Counted from the first letter of the stretch, positions 8,426 to 16,529 are shown. The stretch: 44,692 bases of DNA from Candidatus Obscuribacterales bacterium (GCA_019745505.1 JAIETE010000066.1:1-44692); one strand, 5' to 3'. A program made the numbers and translations. Notes: generated from the sequence alone by a model not told the origin.

Positions 8426-9933
8426 TAGGTATCTCCTTGAGCATTTTCCGTGCTTCCGGTGCCGGAGGCGCTCGCCGCCAGCTCTTTCTTGTTTGGTTTC
8501 TTGGTTGTTTGCATTGCTTGTTCAGCCGAATCGGCGCCGGCCGAGCTGTCCAAACTTGCAAGTTTGGAATGGTCGCCTTCGGGCGACGGCTCCGGTTCTC
8601 CAAACTCATTTCTTATCTGTCTTTCGAATTCTTTGATCAATCTTTCGAAGCCGACTTTTGATTTCACCGAGCGTCCTCCGAAATAGAGAACCTTGCCGCT
8701 TCCGGCAACCTGGTTCTCCAGGCTTACCCAGACGTGTCGGTGCGGAATTGCAGCCATTAGCACTCCGACAATGATGAATCCGAATGCAATATAGGTGATT
8801 GGCAATCCAGGATCGCACTTATATTGAAGGCCGGTGACAGGCATGGTTTTCTTGAGCGCAATGGTTACAGGGCCAAGCTTTGCCGGTTTGTCCGCAGAAA
8901 GTTCGGTGAGCATGCGCGGACCTTCCCAATCCGGGCGTTTGGCAAAAACTCTTATCGGTTTGCCGTCTGCGCGCACAGAGAAAAGCATCATTGTGTCTTG
9001 ATCGAGCGGCAGGAATGCGGCGTAGAGTTTACCCATAGGTCGCAAATCCAGGCGCCTTTCGTTGCCGTTGAAATTGAGCAGCAGGTGGTCCAGTCCCCAG
9101 CTTGACTGGTAGATATCGACGCCATCATATGTAAGCGGGTTGTTTACCGAGATTTCCTGTGTTTTTACATCTTTGCCGTTCTTGTCGACTACCGTGAGTT
9201 TTGAAAACCACTGCTTCGCTTCACCGGTAGCGTGATCCTCTCTGCGTGTTTCATCTACCCTTACTGTCCATTCGGGCAATTTCCCAATCCAGAGTTTTGA
9301 ATGCTCGGACTCGTGAAAGTCGAGATGGGAATTGAGAAGAACCGGTTGAAATCCTGAAAAGCCTGTCCAGGAAGTGATAGTCACTCCGACTAGCAAGGTG
9401 AGCAGTCCTATATGAGTGACCGTCGCCGCCAGCCGTCCATACTTGCCGTACTCCGCCAGCAACCGCTCTTCGTTGGTAGAAACCTTGAAGCCTTTAGATG
9501 CCAGCTTGAGCGCAATGGAGGCGAGCGCCGATTTTTCGTCTTTTGTAATGGCAACTGAAGTATTGACCGGAAGCTTGCCAATCTCCTTTCCGCCAATGAA
9601 AGGCAGTGGCTTATTCAGCAATTTGACGCGAGGAAAAACTCTCATGAAGCTGCAAGCAATCATATTGACCGTGAGCATGGCGATAAGAGAGAGAAACCAC
9701 GGACTGTGATAGATATCCGTAATGCCAAATTGAGAGAGCAATTTCGCTGTCTCCGGACCGAATTGCTCGACCACCTTCTCTTTGCCGTTGGCTGATTCTT
9801 GTGGGCACCAGGCACCGATCAGCACTGTCAGCGCTGTCAAAGACATCAGGAAAATCGTGAGCTTTACCGACGCAAGCACGTTCTTGACGCTTGTTTGCGG
9901 CTTTTGCTCTTTCTTTTCGCTTTCAGTGTTCAC
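8425..9933 (-). CDS. resB: Cytochrome c biogenesis protein ResB/Ccs1
   Basis: A 502-residue partner of CcsA in System II cytochrome c maturation. The N-terminal half has membrane segments (SVKLTIFLMSLTALTVLIGA; FLSLIAMLTVNMIACSFM; VTHIGLLTLLVGVTIT). A large extracytoplasmic domain follows, and a last membrane segment (ITYIAFGFIIVGVLMAAIP) lies near residue 385, with the family's FERLIKEFE near the cytoplasmic end. The final 60 residues are Ser/Ala/Glu-rich and probably disordered, and longer than I would expect for the family. The start is GTG 9933 with AAGGAA upstream. The stop overlaps ccsA by one base. The gene lies 67 bases after the siroheme-type dehydrogenase. Confidence 0.92.
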   Translation of the reverse strand: MNTESEKKEQKPQTSVKNVLASVKLTIFLMSLTALTVLIGAWCPQESANGKEKVVEQFGPETAKLLSQFGITDIYHSPWFLSLIAMLTVNMIACSFMRVFPRVKLLNKPLPFIGGKEIGKLPVNTSVAITKDEKSALASIALKLASKGFKVSTNEERLLAEYGKYGRLAATVTHIGLLTLLVGVTITSWTGFSGFQPVLLNSHLDFHESEHSKLWIGKLPEWTVRVDETRREDHATGEAKQWFSKLTVVDKNGKDVKTQEISVNNPLTYDGVDIYQSSWGLDHLLLNFNGNERRLDLRPMGKLYAAFLPLDQDTMMLFSVRADGKPIRVFAKRPDWEGPRMLTELSADKPAKLGPVTIALKKTMPVTGLQYKCDPGLPITYIAFGFIIVGVLMAAIPHRHVWVSLENQVAGSGKVLYFGGRSVKSKVGFERLIKEFERQIRNEFGEPEPSPEGDHSKLASLDSSAGADSAEQAMQTTKKPNKKELAASASGTGSTENAQGDT

Positions 9934-10000
9934 TTGTGACCGGGTTTCCTTCTATGTTTCGCTCGGTGGCGCCTTAATTGCGCGACTACAGTTTTAAAAC

Positions 10001-10723
10001 CTAAAATGCGCTCTCCTCATGTGTGCCGCTCAGAATTTGATCGGTCAAGCGCCGCGCTTCTTCGAAATTTCCGCGGCTGACTGCGCGATAGATGTCTTCC
10101 GACTCTGCCAATTCCCGCAAGAATCCTTGCTTTTGCTCATCCGAAAAGGCTTTGTCTTGGGCTGTTTTCTTGAGCTTGTCCGCCAGAGCATTGAGAAACA
10201 AGACGTAACTATCGATATCGTTGACGAGCACGCCTTCCAATCTGCCGATCAGCGCTCGTTCCAACGCATGGCTAATTCCATCGGTCGAAATCGCCAGCTT
10301 CAAATGCCCTCGTTTTACTGATTGACCAAAAACAATGTCGCACTGTGCGTCAAAGTCTTCCGAAGCACTCAGCACTTTAGCCTCGGCTGCGGTCTGCAGT
10401 ATCTTCTCGTTCTCTTGCGCATCAGAGCCGGTAGTGACAACCAGGAAAAAATGGTTCGAGTAAATTCTCTCGAAATCTCTCGAGCCCATTTCTCTTTTGG
10501 TCAGTGTCAAACGATTGGCATGCGAGATTTTTAGCTCTTCAATCTCGCTGGCAAAAACAGGAGCAATTGCTTCCACTTTCGCGCCGTAGTCGATAAACCT
10601 GCTGATTTCTTTCAGCGCACGCTTACCTCCGCCTGTGACCAGTACATTGCGTCCATCCACTCTCAAGTTGACCGGCAACAGATTGGATGGGTTTGCTACT
10701 TTTGATTGATGCGCGGATGTCAT
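10001..10723 (-). CDS. Precorrin-2 dehydrogenase-like protein (SirC/CysG N-domain type)
   Basis: A 240-residue protein with an N-terminal Rossmann domain: LPVNLRVDGRNVLVTGGGKRAL, then FFLVVTTGSD, then the family block KLAISTDGISHALERAL. This is the layout of SirC, Met8 and the CysG N-terminal half, which use NAD to oxidise precorrin-2 to sirohydrochlorin. The usual VNVVDDPExCDF segment is altered to LSASEDFDAQCDIVF, so activity is likely but not certain. The methyltransferase half of CysG is absent. ATG 10723 comes one base after the TGA of the polyprenyl synthase, so the genes are coupled. Placement ahead of resB-ccsA suggests a role in tetrapyrrole supply for haem proteins. Confidence 0.8.
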   Translation of the reverse strand: MTSAHQSKVANPSNLLPVNLRVDGRNVLVTGGGKRALKEISRFIDYGAKVEAIAPVFASEIEELKISHANRLTLTKREMGSRDFERIYSNHFFLVVTTGSDAQENEKILQTAAEAKVLSASEDFDAQCDIVFGQSVKRGHLKLAISTDGISHALERALIGRLEGVLVNDIDSYVLFLNALADKLKKTAQDKAFSDEQKQGFLRELAESEDIYRAVSRGNFEEARRLTDQILSGTHEESAF

Positions 10724-10724
10724 C

Positions 10725-11750
10725 TCATTTCGTTCTTACAAGCACGTAATTAATGAGGTTCTCCAGAGAGTCCCTAGCATCTGAAGGAGCAAGTTTGCTC
10801 AACGATTGTTTGGCCAGATCCCCATATTGTCCGGCTAATTTGACGGTGGCCTCGACGCCGCCGTTGGCCTTTATCAGCGCGATGCCTTCTTCGGAACCCT
10901 CGTCCGACACTATCTGTCTGGTCTTGATCAATTCGCGCAGCCGATTTGCTGCTTCGTCATTTCTTTCCAGCACGTAAAGAGCCGGCGCCGTAACTACTCC
11001 GGCTCTTAGATCGCTGCCCGGTTGCTTGCCGAGTTCGGTGGCTTCGCCGGTCACGTCCAGCAGGTCGTCCACAATCTGGAAACATATGCCCAGGTTGACT
11101 CCATAGTCTTTCAGGGCCTGGACGACTTCGTCCGGCGCGGCATTGAGAATTGCTCCGGCATGTGCGCCTGCGGCAAACAGAGATGCCGTCTTAGCGATCG
11201 ACTTGTGGATGTAGGCTTCCCAATTGACCTCGGAGTTGAACTGGCTGCGCATTTGCTTAATTTCACCTGCGCACAGGTCGCCGAGAACCTGACCGTATAT
11301 GCCGACGACGACTGGATTCATGATTCTGGCTAAGCAGATGGATGCCTGGGCGAAGAGCAAATCGCCTAGAAGCACAGCCAGTCGGTCGTTGAAGCGTTTG
11401 TTGACGGTTTCTTTGCCTCGTCTGAGCGAAGCAGAGTCAATGACATCGTCGTGAACCAGGCTGGCTGTATGAATCAGTTCAGTCAGTACAGCCTGGATGA
11501 TATTCAGTCGGCCGAGTTCTCGTCCTTCGATCAAACTGGCCTTCGAGCCCAATAGGGCGATTGCCACGCGAATTCGTTTTCCACCGGACTGAAAAACCTG
11601 GGCGAGCAATTCGCCGACGAACGGGTTGTCGTCAATGAGGTTAGAGGTCAGCCAAGTTTCGACGATAGCCAGCTCTTCTTTTATCGGAGCGATTATGGCT
11701 TTGAGGTCGTCTTTCGCCGGTGTGGCGGTGGTGATTGGCGCGCTGGTCAT
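10725..11750 (-). CDS. Long-chain all-trans polyprenyl diphosphate synthase
   Basis: A 341-residue class I prenyltransferase. Both Asp-rich motifs are intact: the first in LVHDDVID (D101, D102, D105) and the second in FQIVDDLLD (D228, D229, D232). These bind Mg-diphosphate for chain elongation from isopentenyl diphosphate. GGKRIR and TASLVHDD also fit the family. The small residues before the first Asp motif (HTAS) suggest a long product, as in solanesyl or octaprenyl synthases that make quinone side chains; the chain length is inferred. It is the first gene of the minus-strand operon that continues into the dehydrogenase, resB and ccsA. The start is ATG 11750. Confidence 0.9.
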   Translation of the reverse strand: MTSAPITTATPAKDDLKAIIAPIKEELAIVETWLTSNLIDDNPFVGELLAQVFQSGGKRIRVAIALLGSKASLIEGRELGRLNIIQAVLTELIHTASLVHDDVIDSASLRRGKETVNKRFNDRLAVLLGDLLFAQASICLARIMNPVVVGIYGQVLGDLCAGEIKQMRSQFNSEVNWEAYIHKSIAKTASLFAAGAHAGAILNAAPDEVVQALKDYGVNLGICFQIVDDLLDVTGEATELGKQPGSDLRAGVVTAPALYVLERNDEAANRLRELIKTRQIVSDEGSEEGIALIKANGGVEATVKLAGQYGDLAKQSLSKLAPSDARDSLENLINYVLVRTK

Positions 11751-11955
11751 TGAATTTAGTGTGTTTCCTGTGGTTTTGCCAGCCGATGCTACCTGTAGAT
11801 AGACCCGGCAGATCTACCGGATGTCATCTGGTTTTGCTAAGCTTTTCATATAAGGCCAATACACGTCAACAAATCCACCTTACTAAGCAACTAAGAGAAA
11901 CTTATTAGGTTTTTAGCCAGTGCTCTGGCTTATACCTAGCTAAGAATCTATACTC

Positions 11956-12549
11956 GTGTGCGACCAACTGAAGATCCCCTTTGAAGCCGGTATGGCGGCG
12001 TTTCAAGTCGATATTTCCCATTACGGGCACCTAATAATGGAGCAGGACCCCTTGCAAGACCTCAAAAGACAAATCACAAACAAAGAAATTTCGTTGCCTG
12101 ATGCTCTGGCTCGGGCGCTTCCGCTATTGCGTGGAAAAGTAACGGACGAAAAGCTGATGTGGCTTGCATCTGAACTGCAAGGTTTTCAAAATGGACTGGA
12201 ATTTTTCCAAAACCATGCCAATGAAGCTGCTCTAAAGGAATTTCCAGCCTATCGAATCGTCACAGGAAAGATTTGGCTGCTCACTCCGCAAGGGACATTA
12301 GCAGACCTCAATAATCCAATGACGAAGCGCGAGAGAGTTTTCCTTTCGGCACCTGTTTCTTGGCTGGAAGAAGCACTCAACGATCCGAACGACACCTGCC
12401 TGGTTGATATGACCGAATTGACTAACCTTTTTGCAAAGGGCGTCGGCAATGTCGTGTGTGAATGTCCGAAAGAACATTTGCGCGGCATTCTTTCAATCTT
12501 CCGCCAGCGCTTTATTCAAGTTTTGGACGAAGCCAGCCAAGTCAATTAA
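11956..12549 (+). CDS. AbiTii-like domain protein
   Basis: A protein of up to 197 residues. The block LPDALARALPLLRGK, then WLASELQGFQNG, then EFPAYRIVTGKIW resembles the AbiTii domain (leucine-rich helix, WxxxELxGY, PxYR), a short domain found alone or fused in abortive-infection and other defence-linked proteins. The C-terminal half (SWLEEALNDPN, VCECPKEHLRGILSIFRQRF) is helical. The frame opens at GTG 11956; ATG 12037 (MEQDPLQDLKRQI) fits the domain start better, though neither has a strong ribosome site. It stands alone, facing away from the ccs operon, with a repeat island just after its stop. The family call is by pattern only, and no function is proven here. Confidence 0.5.
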   Translation: MCDQLKIPFEAGMAAFQVDISHYGHLIMEQDPLQDLKRQITNKEISLPDALARALPLLRGKVTDEKLMWLASELQGFQNGLEFFQNHANEAALKEFPAYRIVTGKIWLLTPQGTLADLNNPMTKRERVFLSAPVSWLEEALNDPNDTCLVDMTELTNLFAKGVGNVVCECPKEHLRGILSIFRQRFIQVLDEASQVN

Positions 12550-12600
12550 GAATTGCGCGAGCTCAATGTGGGGCTTGTTGTGGTGGGCTTGTTGTGCTGG

Positions 12601-12794
12601 GCTCAATGTGGGGGCTCATTGCATGCGCCCGTTTTGTGGAATCACATTGAATGAATTTTGAATTTTGGGCGCATGCAATGCGCCCCCACGCAACGCGTCC
12701 CCAGCTATGCGTGCTCACATTGAATGAATTTTGAATTTTGGGCGCGTGCAACGCGCCCCCACGCAACGCGCCCCCACGCAACGCGCCCCCACGC
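12601..12794. repeat. Repeat island with direct, tandem and inverted repeats
   Basis: A unit starting CACATTGAATGAATTTTG and continuing into GGGCGC-TGCAA-GCGCCCCCACG occurs twice, at 12643-12702 and 12716-12794. The second copy ends in about three tandem 15-base units of CAACGCGCCCCCACG. An inverted arm at 12610-12630 matches the complement of 12667-12687 at 20 of 21 positions, giving a stem around a 36-base loop. The stretch just before (12560-12600) has related Gly-codon-like GGGCTTGTTGTG repeats. It resembles an interspersed REP or MITE-like element more than a terminator. Confidence 0.65.
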
Positions 12795-12796
12795 TT

Positions 12797-13204
12797 CTAG
12801 AATTCGTGGTATCCGAGCACTACCAGAACGCATGCGCCGCCGTGAATAACGCTAAGACCGGCTGATTCTGCGCGCTCAATTGCTTTTCTGCTTTCAGCTC
12901 CGGGCTGCATCCAGAGATGCTTTGCTCCAGCCTTGATTGCATCTTCCACCACTCTCTCGGTCACCGCTGGTGGTGTAATGATTGACACTGATTCAATGGT
13001 TTCGGGCAAATCCAAAAGTGAAGGGTACGTGATCAAACCTTCCACTTCGCCTTCATTCGGATTGATAGGGACTGCCTGGCGGTTGTTTTGCAGATAGCAT
13101 CGCAGTACTTTGTTGCCGTATTTGTGCCTGTTTGAAGAGGCTCCCGCCACTGCGAATTTCGGTGCGGCTAGAAATTTGGTTATCTTGTTGCCTTCAGCGT
13201 CCAT
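12797..13204 (-). CDS. CoA-binding domain protein (YccU-like)
   Basis: A 135-residue single-domain Rossmann-type protein: FAVAGASSNRHKYGNKVL near the start, VPINPNEGEVEGL, then SVSIITPPAVTERVVEDAI and KHLWMQPGAES. This is the CoA-binding domain seen in succinyl-CoA synthetase alpha subunits and in stand-alone YccU-type proteins. Those are known to bind CoA, but their role is not established. It lies 49 bases after pqqE on the same strand and may be the last gene of the pqq transcript. The start is ATG 13204 and the stop is TAG at 12797-12799, right beside the repeat island. Confidence 0.85.
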   Translation of the reverse strand: MDAEGNKITKFLAAPKFAVAGASSNRHKYGNKVLRCYLQNNRQAVPINPNEGEVEGLITYPSLLDLPETIESVSIITPPAVTERVVEDAIKAGAKHLWMQPGAESRKAIERAESAGLSVIHGGACVLVVLGYHEF

Positions 13205-13253
13205 GTATAGTCTCCGGTTGAAACTTAAGTGTACCCGTCCTGAAAATGCGCCT

Positions 13254-14318
13254 CTACGATCTGTAAACGAGGTCTTTCTCGGAAAATTGCGCGGCGGTGA
13301 TTTTTTCTTCGACTATAGAGTGATGAGGGGACAGCTTGCAGACCGGGTCCGCTTGTGCGGCGTCACCGGTGAGCAGGAATGACTGACAGCGGCAGCCTGC
13401 AAGATCCTTCTCTTTGAATTCACAGGACCTGCAAGGTTCTACCATCCAGTCGAGCCCTCTGAATGCGTTGAATGCCGGTGATTCTTCCCAGATCCATTTG
13501 AGGTCGTTTTCTCTTGCTGACGGAAAGGAAAGCGTTTTGATTGAATTCGCAGCAAGGCATGGATACGCGGTTCCATTGGCAGAAACGACTATGTGCTGGC
13601 TAGCCCAGCCGCCCATACAGGGTTTTGGCGAACGCTCCAGATAATCGCCGATCACCCAACTCAATTGCATCTTACCTGCAAGCTGTTTTTTCTTGTTTTC
13701 AAAAACAGAAAAAGCTGCCTCCATTTGAGATTGAGAAGGAAGAAGAAAGTCTTGATTTGTAAGGGCAAAGCCGTAAAACTGCGTATTTGCCAGCTCCAAA
13801 CGCTTTATCTTCAAGTCTGTTGCAAGATCGATTATTGCTTCGACTTCATCGAGATTGTGTTTGTGCAGCACCACATTCAGTGACACCGGCAGCTTCGACT
13901 TCACTGCTAGTTTGAGGGCGTTCATTTTCTGTTCTTGCGCGTTGGCTCCTGCAATTAGACTTGCGGTAGACTCATTTGCCGATTGCAGGCTGATCTGTAT
14001 GCTTTCCAGTCCACAATCGATCAAGTCGTTCAGCACCTCTTCAGACAGACCGATGCCGCTCGTGATTAGGTTGCTGTATACATCGTTTTTCTTCAATGCG
14101 CGAACAACATCCGGCAGTCCTCTGTAAGCCAGAGGTTCACCACCGGTCAAATTCGCCTGTACTACGCCCAGTTTCGCAGCTTGATCCACAATGGAAATCC
14201 ATTGCGCGGCAGGTAATTCTTCGGCCCGGTCAGTAAGCTCGGTGGGATTCGAGCAGTACAAGCATCGCAGCGGGCAGCGATGCGTTAGTTCCATCGTCAG
14301 GGTGTATGGGCGATTCAA
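13254..14318 (-). CDS. pqqE: PqqE, radical SAM enzyme of PQQ synthesis
   Basis: A 354-residue radical SAM protein with the CxxxCxxC cluster motif at C15, C19 and C22 (RCPLRCLYCSNP). The C-terminal SPASM region carries CRSCEFKEKDLAGCRCQ, then LLTGDAAQADPVC, which is diagnostic for PqqE. PqqE joins the Glu and Tyr side chains of the PqqA peptide, presented by PqqD, by a carbon-carbon bond as the first step to PQQ. The start is TTG 14318, two bases after the pqqD stop, with AAGGCAG in the end of pqqD as ribosome site. Confidence 0.95.
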   Translation of the reverse strand: MNRPYTLTMELTHRCPLRCLYCSNPTELTDRAEELPAAQWISIVDQAAKLGVVQANLTGGEPLAYRGLPDVVRALKKNDVYSNLITSGIGLSEEVLNDLIDCGLESIQISLQSANESTASLIAGANAQEQKMNALKLAVKSKLPVSLNVVLHKHNLDEVEAIIDLATDLKIKRLELANTQFYGFALTNQDFLLPSQSQMEAAFSVFENKKKQLAGKMQLSWVIGDYLERSPKPCMGGWASQHIVVSANGTAYPCLAANSIKTLSFPSARENDLKWIWEESPAFNAFRGLDWMVEPCRSCEFKEKDLAGCRCQSFLLTGDAAQADPVCKLSPHHSIVEEKITAAQFSEKDLVYRS

Positions 14319-14320
14319 AT

Positions 14321-14629
14321 TTACTGCCTTACTTCGATCCAGCCGCGCGTGAGCGCATCCATGATGAACTCGGCCAGGTCTTTGTGGAGAGTGTCGTCTT
14401 CGTAGCGGGCGGCAAGTTCAGCATAAATTTGCGCGATTGTGCGATGCCCATCGACAAGCTCGAGAACTTCCGTCGCCGAGTGGTTGAGTTTGACGATGCA
14501 TTCGGGCATGAGAAGCAGCTTGTTCTCACTTGTCTCGTCATCCTTTAGACGAACACCGGGTGCGAATTGAAGAATAGATTCTTTGACTATGTTATCCATT
14601 TTTTCTAAGCTTTCTGCCATTTCGCTCAC
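14321..14629 (-). CDS. pqqD: PqqD, PqqA-binding chaperone
   Basis: A 102-residue PqqD. The conserved block runs from FAPGVRLKDDETSENKLLL through LNHSATEVLELVDGHRTI to GWIEVRQ. It is the peptide chaperone (RiPP recognition element) that holds PqqA and hands it to PqqE. The first 18 residues are a helical extension before the core domain. The start is GTG 14629, two bases after the pqqC stop; ATG 14620 is a possible alternative. Free PqqD next to free PqqE is the common arrangement, rather than the PqqC-D fusion of some methylotrophs. Confidence 0.93.
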   Translation of the reverse strand: MSEMAESLEKMDNIVKESILQFAPGVRLKDDETSENKLLLMPECIVKLNHSATEVLELVDGHRTIAQIYAELAARYEDDTLHKDLAEFIMDALTRGWIEVRQ

Positions 14630-14631
14630 CG

Positions 14632-15342
14632 CTAACCGTCTTCAGCCCTATCAATCGCGTCCAACATCGACCACAATACATCACACTTGAATTCAACTGC
14701 CTTCAGCGCCAAATGCTGCTTTTCATAGGTGTCGGCCGCCTTGAGCACGAGCGCGAGTCCATGCTGCGAATCTCTGGGGGCCTGATGCAGGCGATTTCGA
14801 AAATAGGTCAGACCCTGCCTGTCTATCCAGGGATAATGCCTTTCGATTACTTCGATTCGATAGCTCACCAGAGTCGGCGCAAAAATTTCGGTCAGCGATG
14901 AAGCAACCGCAAGCCACCACTCGCTGTTGCGGCAATAATTTACGTAAGCATCAACTGCAAAGACAACTCCGGGCAAGAAAAGCTTTCCGTCCAGCAGTTG
15001 ACTTTGATCTATTCCTGCTGCCTCGGCGAAATTCAACCAAGCCAGAATGCCGCCGTCATCTTCTGCGCGTCCGTCATGGTCGACGATGCGTTCGCGCCAC
15101 TTGATTCGATCGCTTCTTTCGGGAAGCTTTGACATCACGAGGGAGTCTTTTACCGGCAGGCATTTCTGGTAGTAATAACGATTGGCAATCCAGCGCTGCA
15201 TCTCCTCTTTGCTCAGGGAGCCTTCGTGCATGCGAGTGTGAAATGGATGCTTGTCGTGATACTTCCTTTCGCCGATTCTTTTCAGGCTCTCGACGAATTG
15301 TTCTTCGGTTAAAAGCTGACGACTCGACTTAATTTCAATCAC
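14632..15342 (-). CDS. pqqC: PqqC, pyrroloquinoline-quinone synthase
   Basis: A protein of about 236 residues in the haem-oxygenase-like fold. The family landmarks are HPFHTRMHEG, WIANRYYYQKCLPVKD, IVDHDG, LPGVVFAVDAYVNY, LTEIFAP, RHYPWID, and HGLALVLKAAD followed by LWSMLDAI. PqqC carries out the final ring closure and eight-electron oxidation that gives PQQ. I prefer GTG 15342 because AGGGAT lies at good spacing and the N-terminus then matches the family. The frame is open to ATG 15363, which would overlap pqqB by 29 bases; the GTG start still overlaps by 8, so the genes are coupled either way. Confidence 0.95.
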   Translation of the reverse strand: MIEIKSSRQLLTEEQFVESLKRIGERKYHDKHPFHTRMHEGSLSKEEMQRWIANRYYYQKCLPVKDSLVMSKLPERSDRIKWRERIVDHDGRAEDDGGILAWLNFAEAAGIDQSQLLDGKLFLPGVVFAVDAYVNYCRNSEWWLAVASSLTEIFAPTLVSYRIEVIERHYPWIDRQGLTYFRNRLHQAPRDSQHGLALVLKAADTYEKQHLALKAVEFKCDVLWSMLDAIDRAEDG

Positions 15343-16312
15343 AAAGTTTATCCCTGACTTCATTTGCCGCTAAGGGCGCGAGCTGCACGCCACTGCAAAC
15401 GGACATGCCGTCGTGCGCAATTTTGACCCCGGCGTTTTCGACCGCCCGTCTTTCCGAGGAATTATCGCGCAAAATCGGGTTGCTGTTGTTGATATGAGTG
15501 AGCAGTTTTATTCTTACTTTCACGTTTTCAAGTTTTGCCAAAATACCTTCCGGTCCGCTCAGCGGCAAATGTCCCATATCTTCGGCGCATGGGGCGTCTA
15601 CGCCTATGGACAGCAACTCATCGGATGTATAAAACGTACCGTCGATGAGTATGGTTTCGCAGCCCTCGATGAGCTTAAGGATAGAGTCATCCCAAATGCC
15701 GACCTGTGGCGCGTATGCAATTCCATCATCAGCACTCTCAACGCTCTGAAACCTCAATCCGATGACTGAGTCGGCGCCTTGGGCTGGACTGTGCACAGAT
15801 TCATTGGCGTATCTCGGCTGCCTATTGCTGAGCGCGACAGACTCAACTTTTACGGAGTCACCCAGAAAGAAAGGAATACCTGGCTTTATGCGGCAAAACT
15901 CCAAATTTGCATAGTTTTTGAGAACGGATCTGATTGGGAATTTCGTGTCCATTAAGTCCAGGACCGACTCTGTCGCAAAGACTTTCAGGCTAGAGCCCTC
16001 GCGAAGATTAATCAGACCTATCGTATGGTCCAGCTCGGCGTCCGTGAGAATAACTGCTTTTATGGGCGTATCGCGCACAGGTCCGTCATTTCGAGGCTGC
16101 AGCTCGGAATGCCGCGCCAGTTGGTGCCGGAGGTCAACGCCCGGATTGATGATTGCCCAAACGGTTCGACCCGCATCGTCATAAGCGACAGCCAGGGAGT
16201 CGGTCGTGCGCGCACTCTGCGGGTTGTTTCTTGCAAAGCTGCAATTCTGGCAGCCGCAATTCCACTGTGGGCAGCCGCCACCTGCGCCTGTTCCCAGGAC
16301 AATCAGGCGCAC
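15335..16312 (-). CDS. pqqB: PqqB, metallo-beta-lactamase-fold PQQ synthesis protein
   Basis: A 325-residue protein starting MRLIVLGTGAGGGCPQWNC, the highly conserved PqqB opening, with GCQNC just after. TDAELDHTIGLINLREG fills the metal-site segment. PqqB belongs to the metallo-beta-lactamase fold and acts as a hydroxylase on the processed Glu-Tyr intermediate. The start is GTG 16312, two bases after the pqqA stop, so the two are tightly coupled. Its 3' end overlaps pqqC. Length and motifs are typical of the family. Confidence 0.95.
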   Translation of the reverse strand: MRLIVLGTGAGGGCPQWNCGCQNCSFARNNPQSARTTDSLAVAYDDAGRTVWAIINPGVDLRHQLARHSELQPRNDGPVRDTPIKAVILTDAELDHTIGLINLREGSSLKVFATESVLDLMDTKFPIRSVLKNYANLEFCRIKPGIPFFLGDSVKVESVALSNRQPRYANESVHSPAQGADSVIGLRFQSVESADDGIAYAPQVGIWDDSILKLIEGCETILIDGTFYTSDELLSIGVDAPCAEDMGHLPLSGPEGILAKLENVKVRIKLLTHINNSNPILRDNSSERRAVENAGVKIAHDGMSVCSGVQLAPLAANEVRDKLCD

Positions 16313-16314
16313 GT

Positions 16315-16386
16315 TTACCTCTTGTGAATATAGGCTGTCACTTCAGCACCGGCGCTAATGATCTCGTAGCTGGGTTTTTCCCACAT
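16315..16386 (-). CDS. pqqA: PqqA, precursor peptide of PQQ
   Basis: A 23-codon gene: the product begins MWEKPSYEII and ends EVTAYIHKR, followed by TAA. The Glu-x-x-x-Tyr motif (E16-V-T-A-Y20) supplies the two residues that PqqE cross-links to form the PQQ skeleton. The start MWxKP and the length match known PqqA peptides. GGAGG at 16391-16395 lies 4 bases before ATG 16386. It is the first gene of the pqqABCDE operon, two bases ahead of pqqB. Such short genes are easily missed by automatic gene calling. Confidence 0.95.
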   Translation of the reverse strand: MWEKPSYEIISAGAEVTAYIHKR

Positions 16387-16476
16387 AAAGCCTCCAATTA
16401 AATTCAATCCGCCCGGATTCACATATGGTTTCAATCAGGATCATGCACGCGCTGGGGCAAACTAAACTATCATTTG

Positions 16477-16504
16477 TAGATTAAAGGCTAAATCTATTTA
16501 GATT
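16477..16504. promoter_or_regulatory. Palindromic site between pqqA and the M24 peptidase gene
   Basis: TAGATT (16477-16482), AATCTA (16491-16496) and TAGATT (16499-16504) form two overlapping inverted repeats; AATCTA-TT-TAGATT is a perfect palindrome. They lie in the 143-base gap between divergent genes, over a possible rightward promoter (TTGTAG, 17 bases, TTTAGA). An operator is plausible; the regulator is unknown. Confidence 0.4.
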
Positions 16505-16529
16505 AAGTCGTGATTGACAAGGGGGCGCC

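Noticed and set aside
12563-12781. 72-codon minus-strand frame in the repeat island
   Set aside because: It translates repeated DNA into Gly/Arg/Ala-rich repeats and has no gene-like features.
12601-12794. CRISPR array
   Set aside because: The units are contiguous or overlapping with no regular unique spacers, and no cas genes are nearby.
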